Shown piece after piece: positions 39,263 to 48,117 of a stretch of DNA of 64,000 nucleotides. A program made the translations under genes and the position numbers. The notes under the pieces were generated by a model that saw only the letters and a list, made by a program, of their open reading frames with translations, did not search any database and was not told the origin of the DNA. How positions within the stretch are numbered: position 1 is the first letter of the stretch; every line of letters starts with the position of its first letter. Source of the stretch: Candidatus Harrysmithiimonas galli (GTDB lineage Bacteria > Bacillota > Bacilli > CAJFEE01); contig CAJFEE010000006.1 in NCBI GenBank assembly GCA_904373265.1, forward strand, positions 45,537 through 109,536, written 5' to 3'.

Positions 39263-39367
39263 ATCGATTGATTATCATCCAATAATCATCGATAGAACAT
39301 ATTTCATAATGATAGCGGTGTCAATCATTCTGCATTCATCTTATAAAAATTGACAAAAACCGTCAAT
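39263..39367 (-). promoter_or_regulatory. Promoter, operator-like dyad and leader hairpin of the purine permease
   Basis: Minus-strand promoter TTGACG-17 bp-TAAGAT (39338-39366). The -35 is inside a dyad ATTGAC-7 bp-GTCAAT (39349-39367), and GTCAATCAT recurs at 39319. In the leader ATCGATTGATTAT (39263-39275) pairs with ATAATCATCGAT (39282-39293). No PurR box or riboswitch motif was seen. Confidence 0.5.
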
Positions 39368-39541
39368 CATAATTCCATATACCAGTCATCAAACATAGCA
39401 AAGATTTAAAAAATAATTATTTTGAAATGATCTATTGTATATCCCTCTTAAATAAATTCTATATGCAAAACTCTGTTTCTCAGATCATTTATTGACCAAA
39501 AAATGGATGGATAAATTATGATAGATTTATATAAACAAAAT

Positions 39542-39598
39542 AAAAACTGCTCTGTACTGCAGCTAAAGGAAAGCTGTTTATACAAAGCAGTTTTTTCT
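39542..39598 (-). terminator. Terminator of the dms operon
   Basis: Arms AAAAACTGCT/AGCAGTTTTTT with an inner CAGCT/AGCTG stem, about 30 bases past the dmsC stop. Confidence 0.85.
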
Positions 39599-39627
39599 AT
39601 AATTTAGGGGGTTTATCTAACAAAAAA

Positions 39628-40434
39628 CTATAAATGTACACCAGTTGCATAAAAGACAATTCTTCCCAAAAATTCAGCAACCAGCATCAGAACAAACAAT
39701 ATCGTAGCAATATTTGTATTCTTTAAATTCGAATTACAAATGGACCGACCAGAAATAAGAAATGCAAGTACATAAAGCACTGCTTTTATCCAAAATAGTG
39801 GGCTAGTACAAATCGCAAGTCCGGTTGCCACTGCTTCATCTGAACCACCATGTGCGACTGAAATAATCAACAAATTGACGACAATCAGCGCACCAATTAT
39901 AGTTGTTGTATACCGTGAACAATCAATAAAAGTATCTTTTGTAAATCCGGAAATCGTTTGTACAAACAATGGACCAAGCACACATGCTGTCAGCATAAAA
40001 GCAAGTAAAGTCGTTCCGTTATTCCAAGCGGGCATGGAAGGGATGGTATAAATCATTGCAGTTGAATACACGGTCAATATGCCAAATAATGTTCCCAATC
40101 CAGCAACAATTTTTTTGCGTCCACCTTCTGTTTTAGATACAAACAAATAAATAATGGCAATCACAATAAAAATTGCAAAGAAAATGACTTCACGACTTAA
40201 CCAAGAGTGCCCGAAATTTAACAAAGCTTTTGCCGCATGAAACGGATGCCCAAGATGGAACAAGGAGGCCAACACTGCAACAATCCCAATCACAACAACA
40301 CCAACGGCTGCTGTTTGACTTGTTTTCGGGCTTAGCTTCCCTTTTAAAGCATCAAGGAAAAATAAAGTAATAAATCCCCCGATTGCAAGCTGTGAAAGAA
40401 CAGTAAACAGAACGAGCGTGAAACTATGTTCCAT
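39628..40434 (-). CDS. dmsC: DmsC-like membrane anchor
   Basis: A 268-residue protein with about eight TM helices, the quinol-oxidising anchor of a DMSO-reductase-type enzyme. FHLGHPFHAAKALLNFGHSWLSREV is the conserved DmsC block (about 60-85). The ATG overlaps the dmsB stop (TAATG) with AGGAGGG upstream. It should pass electrons from menaquinol through DmsB to the molybdenum subunit outside the membrane. Last gene of the operon. Confidence 0.9.
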   Translation of the reverse strand: MEHSFTLVLFTVLSQLAIGGFITLFFLDALKGKLSPKTSQTAAVGVVVIGIVAVLASLFHLGHPFHAAKALLNFGHSWLSREVIFFAIFIVIAIIYLFVSKTEGGRKKIVAGLGTLFGILTVYSTAMIYTIPSMPAWNNGTTLLAFMLTACVLGPLFVQTISGFTKDTFIDCSRYTTTIIGALIVVNLLIISVAHGGSDEAVATGLAICTSPLFWIKAVLYVLAFLISGRSICNSNLKNTNIATILFVLMLVAEFLGRIVFYATGVHL

Positions 40435-41000
40435 TATAAATCCCTCCTAACTGTGTGCGTCGCATCTGGCAGCTTAAATAAGGTGGTTGATTTTGTAATA
40501 TCTGGGTTCACAAAACCATTGACTCGATCGACTAAACCAATTGTTTCTGTTTCGTTTAAATCAACCACTTGGATCGCTTCCATCGGACAGGATGCCATAC
40601 AAATGGTTTCCTCGCCCACCTCTAATAACTCTACACATAGACTGCATTTATCCATTTTCTTTTTCACTGGATCGAACTGTGGAACACCATAAGGACAAGC
40701 TGTTGCACACATTTTACATCCGATGCAGCGATCTTGATTATGTTTAACAATGCCATTATCCAATTTTGTATACGCACCCGTCGGGCAAGCCTTCGCACAG
40801 CCCGGTTCTTCACAATGATTACAAGCAGTGGAAATATGACAGCGTTTTGCTTCTCCAACTAATGTTTCTTCAACCTCTCGGACGAAACGACGATTTATGC
40901 TCGGGTTTAAATTATAATAACTTTTACAAGAAATCGTACATGCGTTGCATCCGATACATCGCTCCATACTAATAATGAAACCATATTTCTGATTTGCCAT
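40434..41000 (-). CDS. dmsB: DmsB-like [4Fe-4S] electron-transfer subunit
   Basis: A 188-residue polyferredoxin with four cluster motifs: CIGCNACTISC near residue 16, CNHCEEPGCAKACP near 61, CIGCKMCATACP near 92 and CSLC with CMASCP near 119-138, as in DmsB/NrfC. AAGGAGGTATG precedes the ATG. It wires dmsA to dmsC. Confidence 0.93.
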   Translation of the reverse strand: MANQKYGFIISMERCIGCNACTISCKSYYNLNPSINRRFVREVEETLVGEAKRCHISTACNHCEEPGCAKACPTGAYTKLDNGIVKHNQDRCIGCKMCATACPYGVPQFDPVKKKMDKCSLCVELLEVGEETICMASCPMEAIQVVDLNETETIGLVDRVNGFVNPDITKSTTLFKLPDATHTVRRDL

Positions 41001-41027
41001 TTTTCATACCTCCTTACATGTCTTTTT

Positions 41028-43223
41028 TTATAATTTATCAATGTTAACGAATTGATCATGGAAGGCAAGACCTGCCTGACCTGTTGCACAGGAGCCCATA
41101 TCTGCTGGCGTTGCTTCAACCAAATAGTTCACGTTGAATTTCTGATCCTTATACCATGCTTCGTAAATCACAACCGCATCCTTAGGAACGGTCAATGTAT
41201 GCTTAGCACGAAGCTCAACAAAACCAATATGGTTGTGTACTTTCACCATATCCCCATCTGCAATGCCTTTTTTTTGTGCCAATTCTGGATGAATTTCCAC
41301 AAACGGTTCATTATGCACAGACTGCATCCAAGACAAATTTTGGAATTGAGAATGCAAACCATACTTCCAATGCGGTGTAAGTAAGCGAATTGGTCGATCA
41401 GTCGGCACTTCTTTTGCTTCCACATAGACCGGAAGTGCATGATGTCCAAAGGACGCACATTTCTCTGATAAAAATTCATACTTTCCAGAAGGTGTCCGGA
41501 ACACACCGTCTGCCCAAGCTGCATCGTAGCCTTCCACCTTAGCTGTGCCAGTTTTCAATAAATCTTTATAAGAAGTCATGCCTTTACTGTTTAAGAAATC
41601 TTGAGAGATTTCCATAGCTGCCCATTCTTCCATTGTACGATCAGTTGGATACGTACAAGAGCCCGGTTCCATCTCATTCATTTTCTTAGACAAGCCCATT
41701 GCAATCTCTACATCACATTTGGTTTCATAAAGTGGATCAATTGCTGGCTCATTGATATGCAACCAATAATGCCAATAACTTGCATGTACACCCCAGGTTT
41801 CAAAAATAGAAGAAATCGGAAGCACAAGATCAGATTGAGCAACCGTTTCGTTAAACCATAAATCTGCTGTCACAACAAAATCAATAGAATCAAAAGCTTT
41901 ATAAGAAACGCTGGTTTCTGGATCCTGCGCAATCGGATTTCGCCCAGCAACCCAAAGCATTTTAATCGGAATTTTATTCGGATCTCCGCTATTTAAATCT
42001 AAAACCTGTGCTGGGAAATTGTTAATATTGATCATACGATCTGCTCCACCACCGCTTCCTTCTGGTGGAGACATAGCCATCGCAGAATAATTGACCAACC
42101 AACTATCAAGCTGTGCATAGTTTGCACCACCACCGAGTACACCGACATTCCCGCTCATCGCCGCTAATGCATCGATAGAGCGTACCGCTGCTCCCCCGTT
42201 TGTATGGCGTTGCATGCCATAGCCAATCCAGATACAAGCCGGTTTGGCTGCCGCATACTCACGTGCCAATCGTTCAATAACCTCAACTGGAATACCCGTT
42301 TTTTCAGATGCCCACTCCAAAGTAATATTGTTGTTTAGATAATTTAAATATTCCTGATAGCCAACAGAATTTTTTCGCATCCAATCCATATCATGCAAGT
42401 TATGGTCTAAAATATATTTAGCCATTCCCAATGCCAATGCGCCATCAGTTGAAGTCTTAATCTCAATGTATTCATCAGCATTTGCTGCCGTATCGGTTAA
42501 AATTGGGTCAATAACGACCACCTTTGCTCCATTTTCCTTTGCTTTTTGCAAAATATTCATAGAATGTACAGAGTTCCATGCCGGATTCGCTCCCCAAACC
42601 AAAATATACTTGGAGTGAATCATTGCTTCTGGATCAGAATTAACAATGGTTCCAAAATCAAAGGTTTGTGAATCAATACCTGCTGGCCAACACGGTGTTC
42701 CTTGTGCACGTGTTGTATAACCAATGGAAGAAAGCGTGCCTTCAATTCCGTATGACAATGTATTAAATGTTCCAGAATATTTATTTAATGCAATCGGCAA
42801 AGTAGAACCATACTCCTTTTTAATTTCAAAAATTTTATTGGCAATCATTTCAAAAGCTTCATCCCAAGTGATCCGTGTCCATTTTCCTGTCCCTCTACCC
42901 TCTTGCTTCATTGGGTATTTCACACGATCTGGTGAATAGACATAGTTTGGATATGTGTAGCCTTTTACACATAAACGTCCATTTGTATACGTACAATTTT
43001 TATTTCCTGTAATAAATTTAATGGTTCCGTCTCCTACTGTTGTTACAATAGAACAAGTATCATAACAGTTTCGCGGACAAGCACTGAACACCTGCTTTGT
43101 ATTGCCCGCAGCTGAAACTTTTTTTGTCTTTTTAAAACTAGAACCAACACCTGTTCCAACACCGACAAGTGCACCAAGTGCTGCAGATCCTTTCAAAAAG
43201 TCGCGTCTTGAAAATTTACCCAT
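41028..43223 (-). CDS. dmsA: DMSO-reductase-family molybdopterin oxidoreductase (DmsA-like)
   Basis: A 731-residue catalytic subunit with bis-MGD cofactor. The N-terminus MGKFSRRDFLKGSAALGAL is a twin-arginine signal, so the enzyme works outside the membrane. A [4Fe-4S] motif CPRNCYDTC with a fourth Cys (RLCVKG) follows. Then MGD-binding blocks VWGANPAWNSVHSMNILQKA and WVAGRNPIAQDPETS. The substrate (DMSO, TMAO or other S/N-oxides, or another oxyanion) cannot be told from sequence. AAGGAGGG inside the torD end drives its start; the genes overlap by eight bases. Confidence 0.92.
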   Translation of the reverse strand: MGKFSRRDFLKGSAALGALVGVGTGVGSSFKKTKKVSAAGNTKQVFSACPRNCYDTCSIVTTVGDGTIKFITGNKNCTYTNGRLCVKGYTYPNYVYSPDRVKYPMKQEGRGTGKWTRITWDEAFEMIANKIFEIKKEYGSTLPIALNKYSGTFNTLSYGIEGTLSSIGYTTRAQGTPCWPAGIDSQTFDFGTIVNSDPEAMIHSKYILVWGANPAWNSVHSMNILQKAKENGAKVVVIDPILTDTAANADEYIEIKTSTDGALALGMAKYILDHNLHDMDWMRKNSVGYQEYLNYLNNNITLEWASEKTGIPVEVIERLAREYAAAKPACIWIGYGMQRHTNGGAAVRSIDALAAMSGNVGVLGGGANYAQLDSWLVNYSAMAMSPPEGSGGGADRMININNFPAQVLDLNSGDPNKIPIKMLWVAGRNPIAQDPETSVSYKAFDSIDFVVTADLWFNETVAQSDLVLPISSIFETWGVHASYWHYWLHINEPAIDPLYETKCDVEIAMGLSKKMNEMEPGSCTYPTDRTMEEWAAMEISQDFLNSKGMTSYKDLLKTGTAKVEGYDAAWADGVFRTPSGKYEFLSEKCASFGHHALPVYVEAKEVPTDRPIRLLTPHWKYGLHSQFQNLSWMQSVHNEPFVEIHPELAQKKGIADGDMVKVHNHIGFVELRAKHTLTVPKDAVVIYEAWYKDQKFNVNYLVEATPADMGSCATGQAGLAFHDQFVNIDKL

Positions 43224-43854
43224 TTTGGTTTCCCTCCTTCATTGTTTCCTCCGTCTGCCCATTTTGAATTAAACCATCCAGCAGATCGGCAATTCCTAGA
43301 CAAATCGGATGATCACTATGTTCTCTAATGGCTTCACAATGTACGCCCGCCCATCGAAAAAGATGTGTTTTCAAAAACGTATGATACATTTGAATCATTT
43401 CTTTCTCTTTGGTTTGTAAATATTGTCCAAGCAAGTAACAAACAAATTCCAGCTCAAATGCAATATGATCATCTGGCTCATGGTTTTTGCAAATCAACTC
43501 AAGCCCTGCTTGTTCATAAAACTTCCGCACCGATAAAGTTTCTTGCTGCATTAACACACGATTTTCATTCAAATATGCTGATTCATACGGTGGTGCAAGC
43601 AGTTTCCCCGGACCAACAAACAGCGAATTAAACGCAAATTCCAGTTGCTCTTGCTGTTCACTTGTACTTTCTACAAACCTTCTCAAACCTTGCCAAATCG
43701 TTTCATTTTCTTCATCCATACAATCTTGTTGTAAAGATTGAATCAAATTTTCCCACGTTTCAAAATCAAGTCTGTTTAACTCTCCAGCATAAAACTTTTG
43801 CAAAAACAAATACAATATATAATATCTTTGTAGATTCTTCATTCCCATCTTCAC
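43216..43854 (-). CDS. TorD/DmsD-family chaperone
   Basis: A 212-residue all-helical chaperone for maturation and TAT export of the molybdoenzyme. Family motifs: LFVGPGKLLAPPYESAYL and the EPDDHIAFELEF block (about 127-138). The start is uncertain: the GTG at 43854 or ATGs 6 and 12 bases later; no ideal ribosome site. It overlaps dmsA, fitting co-translation of chaperone and client. Confidence 0.9.
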   Translation of the reverse strand: MKMGMKNLQRYYILYLFLQKFYAGELNRLDFETWENLIQSLQQDCMDEENETIWQGLRRFVESTSEQQEQLEFAFNSLFVGPGKLLAPPYESAYLNENRVLMQQETLSVRKFYEQAGLELICKNHEPDDHIAFELEFVCYLLGQYLQTKEKEMIQMYHTFLKTHLFRWAGVHCEAIREHSDHPICLGIADLLDGLIQNGQTEETMKEGNQNG

Positions 43855-43872
43855 ATCACTTTTTACTAATAC

Positions 43873-44136
43873 TTAAATTCCATGAATGGTAGGACCTTCC
43901 TCTGAATCTTCTTGATCCTTCAGTTTATCTAATACATCTTGTTGTACTTTTTCTTCAGCTGGAGATTGGTGATAGTTTTCCTCCAAGACTGGCGAAGGGT
44001 TTCCAACATAGCTTTCATCGACAACCCCATTGTTCACATCCGGATTGACTTTCGGTTCATCAGAAGCAGATGTACAAGCTGTCATCAAAGCCAATAACAT
44101 GCCAACCGCCAAAAACAGCAATCCTTTTCGTTTCAT
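43873..44136 (-). CDS. Small lipoprotein at the head of the dms operon
   Basis: An 87-residue predicted lipoprotein. MKRKGLLFLAVGMLLALMTAC is a clean type II signal peptide with the lipobox LMTAC. The mature part is short, acidic and Pro/Asn/Glu-rich (SDEPKVNPDVNNG, EKVQQDVLDKLKDQEDSEEG), probably disordered. AAGGAGGAG precedes the ATG. torD starts 18 bases downstream, so it belongs to the reductase operon. I know no characterised homologue. It could tether or stabilise the exported enzyme, but this is inference. Confidence 0.85.
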   Translation of the reverse strand: MKRKGLLFLAVGMLLALMTACTSASDEPKVNPDVNNGVVDESYVGNPSPVLEENYHQSPAEEKVQQDVLDKLKDQEDSEEGPTIHGI

Positions 44137-44157
44137 TTTTTTCTCCTCCTTATAATG

Positions 44158-44174
44158 AGAAATAAAGTATTTCT
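44158..44174. promoter_or_regulatory. Palindrome upstream of the dms operon
   Basis: AGAAATAAAGTATTTCT: seven-base perfect arms with a three-base centre, 22 bases before the first start codon. Candidate operator; not an Fnr (TGTGA-N6-TCACA) site. Confidence 0.5.
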
Positions 44175-44208
44175 TATTACATATAAAAGTTTAACATTGT
44201 AAAATCTA

Positions 44209-44275
44209 AAACAGAGTGTAAAGATCAACATGTTTTTCGGGGCATAACTGTTGATTTTTACACTCTGTTTTTTTT
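44209..44275. promoter_or_regulatory. Strong two-step hairpin upstream of the dms operon
   Basis: Outer arms ACAGAGTGTAAA/TTTACACTCTGT and inner arms GATCAACA/TGTTGAT with a loop containing CGGGGCAT. The T-run is strongest on the plus strand (no gene reads in from there) and weaker on the minus strand, toward the operon. It may be a leader attenuator, a protein/ligand-binding RNA or a terminator. Confidence 0.6.
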
Positions 44276-45292
44276 AAAAAATATATTATTATATGAGATT
44301 TTGTGTATATATGCACAAGCTATTTTTGACAAATTTTTTAACTCTATTTGATTTCAACATTCTCAATCCATTCTCGTCATTTTTTATACAAAAATTGGCC
44401 GCAAAGAATAATAAAAGTACTTTTTTACATAAGTTCATCACAAAATGAATGCCATAAAAATAATCAGTGAACCACAAGTAGATTACCCAAAACATCAAAG
44501 ATCAGCGATTGGAGATTACAAAAACGAAACAATTCATTTTCATTCATAAAACCATTCGGAAACGAATCAAATAAAAAGAAACACTTAACCTCTAACCTCT
44601 CATACCACCATACATATCAATCCGTATATATCGCTCCAAAATTCAATCGAACACAGTTTCAGTATACTCGTCTAATAAACTTTCTAACCTTTTATTCTCT
44701 CTCCCACAAACATTATCAAAGGAAAGGATATAATATTGCATCCCTTGGTATTGTTCCAATCCTATTTTCTGGAGTATTCCCCATTCATATACCTTTTCAT
44801 TACTGAAGCCTGGTTCACATCGTTTTCGTATGCGTGTTCTTAGATCTTTCCATCCTTTTCATTGATAGTCTTAGACATCAGTAAGTTTACAAGTTAAAAA
44901 AGTCCATAAAAATTATATTATAAGAGTACCTATTGTGAAGTCATTAAAATAGACGATACACAAAGTATAGCATTTGATTTACCCTTGAGATGGATGATAC
45001 ATAGGTAAAATAAGAATACAAAACAAGTAAAGAAGTGTAATGAAACTGCCAAAAAATAAATTCATCTTCTCTATATAGCAAAGGGACAAAGCATATGGAA
45101 GATCAAATTTTTTACCTATTCTTCAAAGGAACAGACTGCTAGTCTATAAATAAAAATCTAATTGAATTGATTTTATCAAGCCTGCCTTTTTCTATCGATC
45201 AATTTATACGGCTTTCACATCTATCCAAAAGAAAAGCCGCTGACCTTTATTTTAGAGATCACCGGTTTTGTTATTGTTTTATCCAGATACAT
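44276..45292. other. Gene-poor stretch with a coding-like remnant (44643-44868, minus)
   Basis: A minus-strand frame at 44643-44868 is open for about 75 codons (containing KDLRTRIRKRCEPGFSNEKV and YILSFDNVCGRENKRLESLL) but has no start codon near its beginning and a stop just before. Composition looks coding, so it may be a gene fragment. No family recognised. Confidence 0.3.
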
Positions 45293-46375
45293 TTACACAT
45301 TTGGCTGCTGATGCAAAAAAATATATTTCTTTTGTAAAATTTTAGCCGGATAAGTTTGAAGTGTAATATGTTTATCCCAGCAAATTTCTTCACATAAATG
45401 ACAAGCTACACATTTACTTGGGGCTAGAATGAAACTATCTTCATCTATATATAAAGCTTCTGTAGGACAAAGAAATGCACAAGCCTTACATAAGGTACAA
45501 TCCTTTGTTACCTTTGGTAGCTGAACTTCAACTGTTGTATTGAGCTTTTCATGCTGTTTTAAAACATCCAATAAAATTTGACGTTTATCCGTATAAATTA
45601 AAGTATCCTGTAAAAGCCGATCAATAACAGAAAGTTTTATTGCATTCACTTCTTCGGCCATTTCCTCTAGTTGATCTCGCTCCCTTACATAACGTTCAAA
45701 CTTCTCAAATGGAGTCATAGCGGGTTGAACTTCTAACATCTCCTTCACCGCAATTGTATGGGTTTCCTTCATTTCTTCAAACCAACCGCTTAATAAACGG
45801 CGACGATCATAGTCTATCTCTATTTCCTGATTCTGTACAGATTGGGAAAAATAAACCAACCCCTCAGGCAGATGCGCCTCAGTCAACGCTTTTTTCAACT
45901 GTGCAAAACCAGTAGTCACCTCACAAGAAGCACAAGACTCTGGTGTACAAACGAGCTGAATTTCTGAAAAACGCTGTCCAAGTGCAAGCCATAGCTCCGC
46001 TGGAACCAAACCTAGGCATGGCACAGTTTCTACACTTGTATCACGATATGATTTTAACATCGGGTCACAGGTTATCACAAACTTTTGTCCTGACTGATTC
46101 ATCCAACGATAATACAATTGAAGCAATGGTGGATTATTCCAACGTAAAGCGTTAGTTGGACAAACTGCTGTACAAAGTCCACATTCTAAACATGTAGATG
46201 GAAGCATCAAACGTTCATTAGAGATTTCAATGCTGTCAATCGGACAAACCGTTTGACAAGCTTGACACTGACTCAAAACTGAACGAACCCGTACACATTT
46301 ATTGGCATCAATCTCAATTTTATCGATTTTCTTGATAAAAACCTCTGACAACTTCTTAATCTGATTGAGCGGCAT
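45293..46375 (-). CDS. Multi-[4Fe-4S] protein with ferredoxin modules at both ends
   Basis: A 360-residue soluble iron-sulfur protein. N-terminal pair of cluster motifs: C37-C40-C44P with an upstream Cys27, and CLECGLCTAVCP (62-72). C-terminal pair: CTLCKACAFLCP and CVACHLCEEIC (about 295-340). The middle has CDPMLKSYRD, VPCLGLVPAELWL and CTPESCASCE, a cysteine pattern that recalls HdrA/MvhD-type electron carriers, then a long helical stretch. CAGGAGGA precedes the ATG. It faces the same way as the dms operon 1.2 kb downstream. A role as electron carrier for that enzyme or its quinol loop is inference. Confidence 0.82.
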   Translation of the reverse strand: MPLNQIKKLSEVFIKKIDKIEIDANKCVRVRSVLSQCQACQTVCPIDSIEISNERLMLPSTCLECGLCTAVCPTNALRWNNPPLLQLYYRWMNQSGQKFVITCDPMLKSYRDTSVETVPCLGLVPAELWLALGQRFSEIQLVCTPESCASCEVTTGFAQLKKALTEAHLPEGLVYFSQSVQNQEIEIDYDRRRLLSGWFEEMKETHTIAVKEMLEVQPAMTPFEKFERYVRERDQLEEMAEEVNAIKLSVIDRLLQDTLIYTDKRQILLDVLKQHEKLNTTVEVQLPKVTKDCTLCKACAFLCPTEALYIDEDSFILAPSKCVACHLCEEICWDKHITLQTYPAKILQKKYIFLHQQPNV

Positions 46376-47090
46376 TGAAAATCCTCCTGTTATTCCTTAT
46401 TCTACTCTGAACAGATTGTAACAAGATTTATGATGGATGGAAAGTGAACATTCGTTTACAAAAACAGAAACGAAGTTCGAAGCAAAATGGTAAGTTAGCT
46501 TCTATTTGACAGAAAAAAGCGAATGATGAATAAGTAAAATAAATGCAATTTATGAGCAAAAATCGGTTAACAAAAAGACAGTACCAACATTGAAAGTCAG
46601 TTTGAATTTTTCCAGTTTCACTTCGCATGATACCCTTGTTTAAGAAGAAACCTAACAAATTCTTAAAAATCATTTTAGAATACAGCAAAAAAGTCTCCCT
46701 CACAACTAAATAACCAAAAATATACAAAACTGAAACAAAAATCCAAAATATCTTCTGACATTGATTTACTTTTGTATAGATAAACCCGAAATTCAAGACC
46801 ACAGTATCATTAAAAATAAAAAAAGTCGTCCATTCTCCCATGGAACGTACACTTTCCATAAGATATCTAACGACTTTGCAGCTTATTTGAAAGCTTCATC
46901 ACTCATCACAGCGGCATCGCTGGTAAAATACAACATAAGCCAAATCTTACCCATACAAAAACTTTACAAAAACCAATTTTCTTAAATAAAATCTTTATTT
47001 AGCAAAAAAACCTTTTGTCTCAATGACGTAAATCAAATAAAACTCGAATAAAAGTCGAAAAATATATATCTGCCATTTTATTCTACCATT
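46376..47090. other. Intergenic, no supported gene
   Basis: A 143-codon minus-strand frame (46428-46859) is rich in Phe, Cys and Tyr without a ribosome site, as expected of chance frames in AT-rich DNA. Confidence 0.45.
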
Positions 47091-48017
47091 TTAACACTTA
47101 AACTGCTCACCATATGCCCCGTGATAATGTATATTCGGTTTCTCTACCTGAATGGTCGTATGGATAATTTGATATTTTTCTTTCAACAGATGGTTCACTT
47201 GATTAATAACTTCTAAACTATCGGTCTTTTCATCGATAAAAATATGTGCTGTCAATGAATAATGATCAGTAGAAATCGACCACAAATGAAATTCATGCAC
47301 ATCATGAATGCCTGGAATTTGTTTTATGTCATAACGAATCGTATCTAAATCAAATTTCTCTGGAACAGTTTCCATTAAAATTAAATACGATTCCTTAACA
47401 ATTTTTGCACCTCCAGTACAAATAATTGCCGCAACAACAATGCTAATTATCGGATCCATCAAAACAAAATCGGTATAATAAATGATAACCGCTGAAACAA
47501 TAATTCCAATGGAACTAAGCAAATCCCCAATGAAATGCCACAATGCACTTCGAATATTTAAATTTTCTTCATCTTTTGCGCTTTGGCTTAAAATATAGGT
47601 CAAAATAATATTGACAGCAAGCCCAACGAAGGCAATTGTCAGCATGATCTTTAAATCAATATCTTGCGGTGTAATCATTCGTTGAATGCCCTCAATAAAA
47701 ATTCCAACAGCAATCACAATCAACGCAAGCCCATTTAAAAAAGAAGCAATCATTTCAAAACGCAAATAACCGAATGTATACTTCTTTGTTGATTTGCGTG
47801 TTGCCATATAGACAGCCACCATGCTAAGCCCCAACGCCAGTACATCAGAGATCATATGCGCTGAATCTGAAAGCAAAGCCAATGAATTCGATACAATTCC
47901 CCCAATCACTTCCACAATAGCAAAAAACAAAGTAAATCCCAACGTCATCCAAAGTGTCCGCTTTGAACGATTCTGTATTTTTACATGCTCTAAATGATGA
48001 TAGTCATAATATTCCAT
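47091..48017 (-). CDS. czcD: Cation diffusion facilitator (CzcD-like)
   Basis: A 308-residue CDF efflux transporter, six TM helices plus a cytoplasmic metal domain. TM2 has SLALLSDSAHMISD and TM5 ALWHFIGDLLSSIG, the HxxxD pairs of zinc-type CDF proteins; the N-terminal YYDYHHLEH is a His-rich metal tail. The ATG at 48017 follows GAGAGGAA. It probably exports Zn2+ (or Co2+/Cd2+) against protons. A Fur-family-like box lies 86 bases upstream. Confidence 0.9.
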   Translation of the reverse strand: MEYYDYHHLEHVKIQNRSKRTLWMTLGFTLFFAIVEVIGGIVSNSLALLSDSAHMISDVLALGLSMVAVYMATRKSTKKYTFGYLRFEMIASFLNGLALIVIAVGIFIEGIQRMITPQDIDLKIMLTIAFVGLAVNIILTYILSQSAKDEENLNIRSALWHFIGDLLSSIGIIVSAVIIYYTDFVLMDPIISIVVAAIICTGGAKIVKESYLILMETVPEKFDLDTIRYDIKQIPGIHDVHEFHLWSISTDHYSLTAHIFIDEKTDSLEVINQVNHLLKEKYQIIHTTIQVEKPNIHYHGAYGEQFKC

Positions 48018-48102
48018 TACAGTTCTTCCTCTCAAATTTCATTGCATCTATCGTACCATCTAGATTTTAAAAATGCAAATTTTTTATAAAATAAAGAATT
48101 CT

Positions 48103-48117
48103 TGAGAGTGATTCTCA
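48103..48117. promoter_or_regulatory. Fur-family-like box upstream of the CDF gene
   Basis: TGAGAGTGATTCTCA is a 7-1-7 palindrome with 12 of 15 matches to TGATAATNATTATCA. Regulation by Fur, Zur or PerR is possible. Confidence 0.45.

Noticed and set aside
39172..39400. Purine riboswitch before the NCS2 permease
   Set aside because: Looked for the conserved aptamer blocks on the minus strand and did not find them; only a promoter dyad and a hairpin are present.
44137..44300. Fnr (anaerobox) site for the dms operon
   Set aside because: No TGTGA-N6-TCACA found; only an unrelated palindrome and a hairpin.
46428..46859. 143-codon minus-strand frame
   Set aside because: Phe/Cys/Tyr-rich, no ribosome site and no domain pattern; likely chance.
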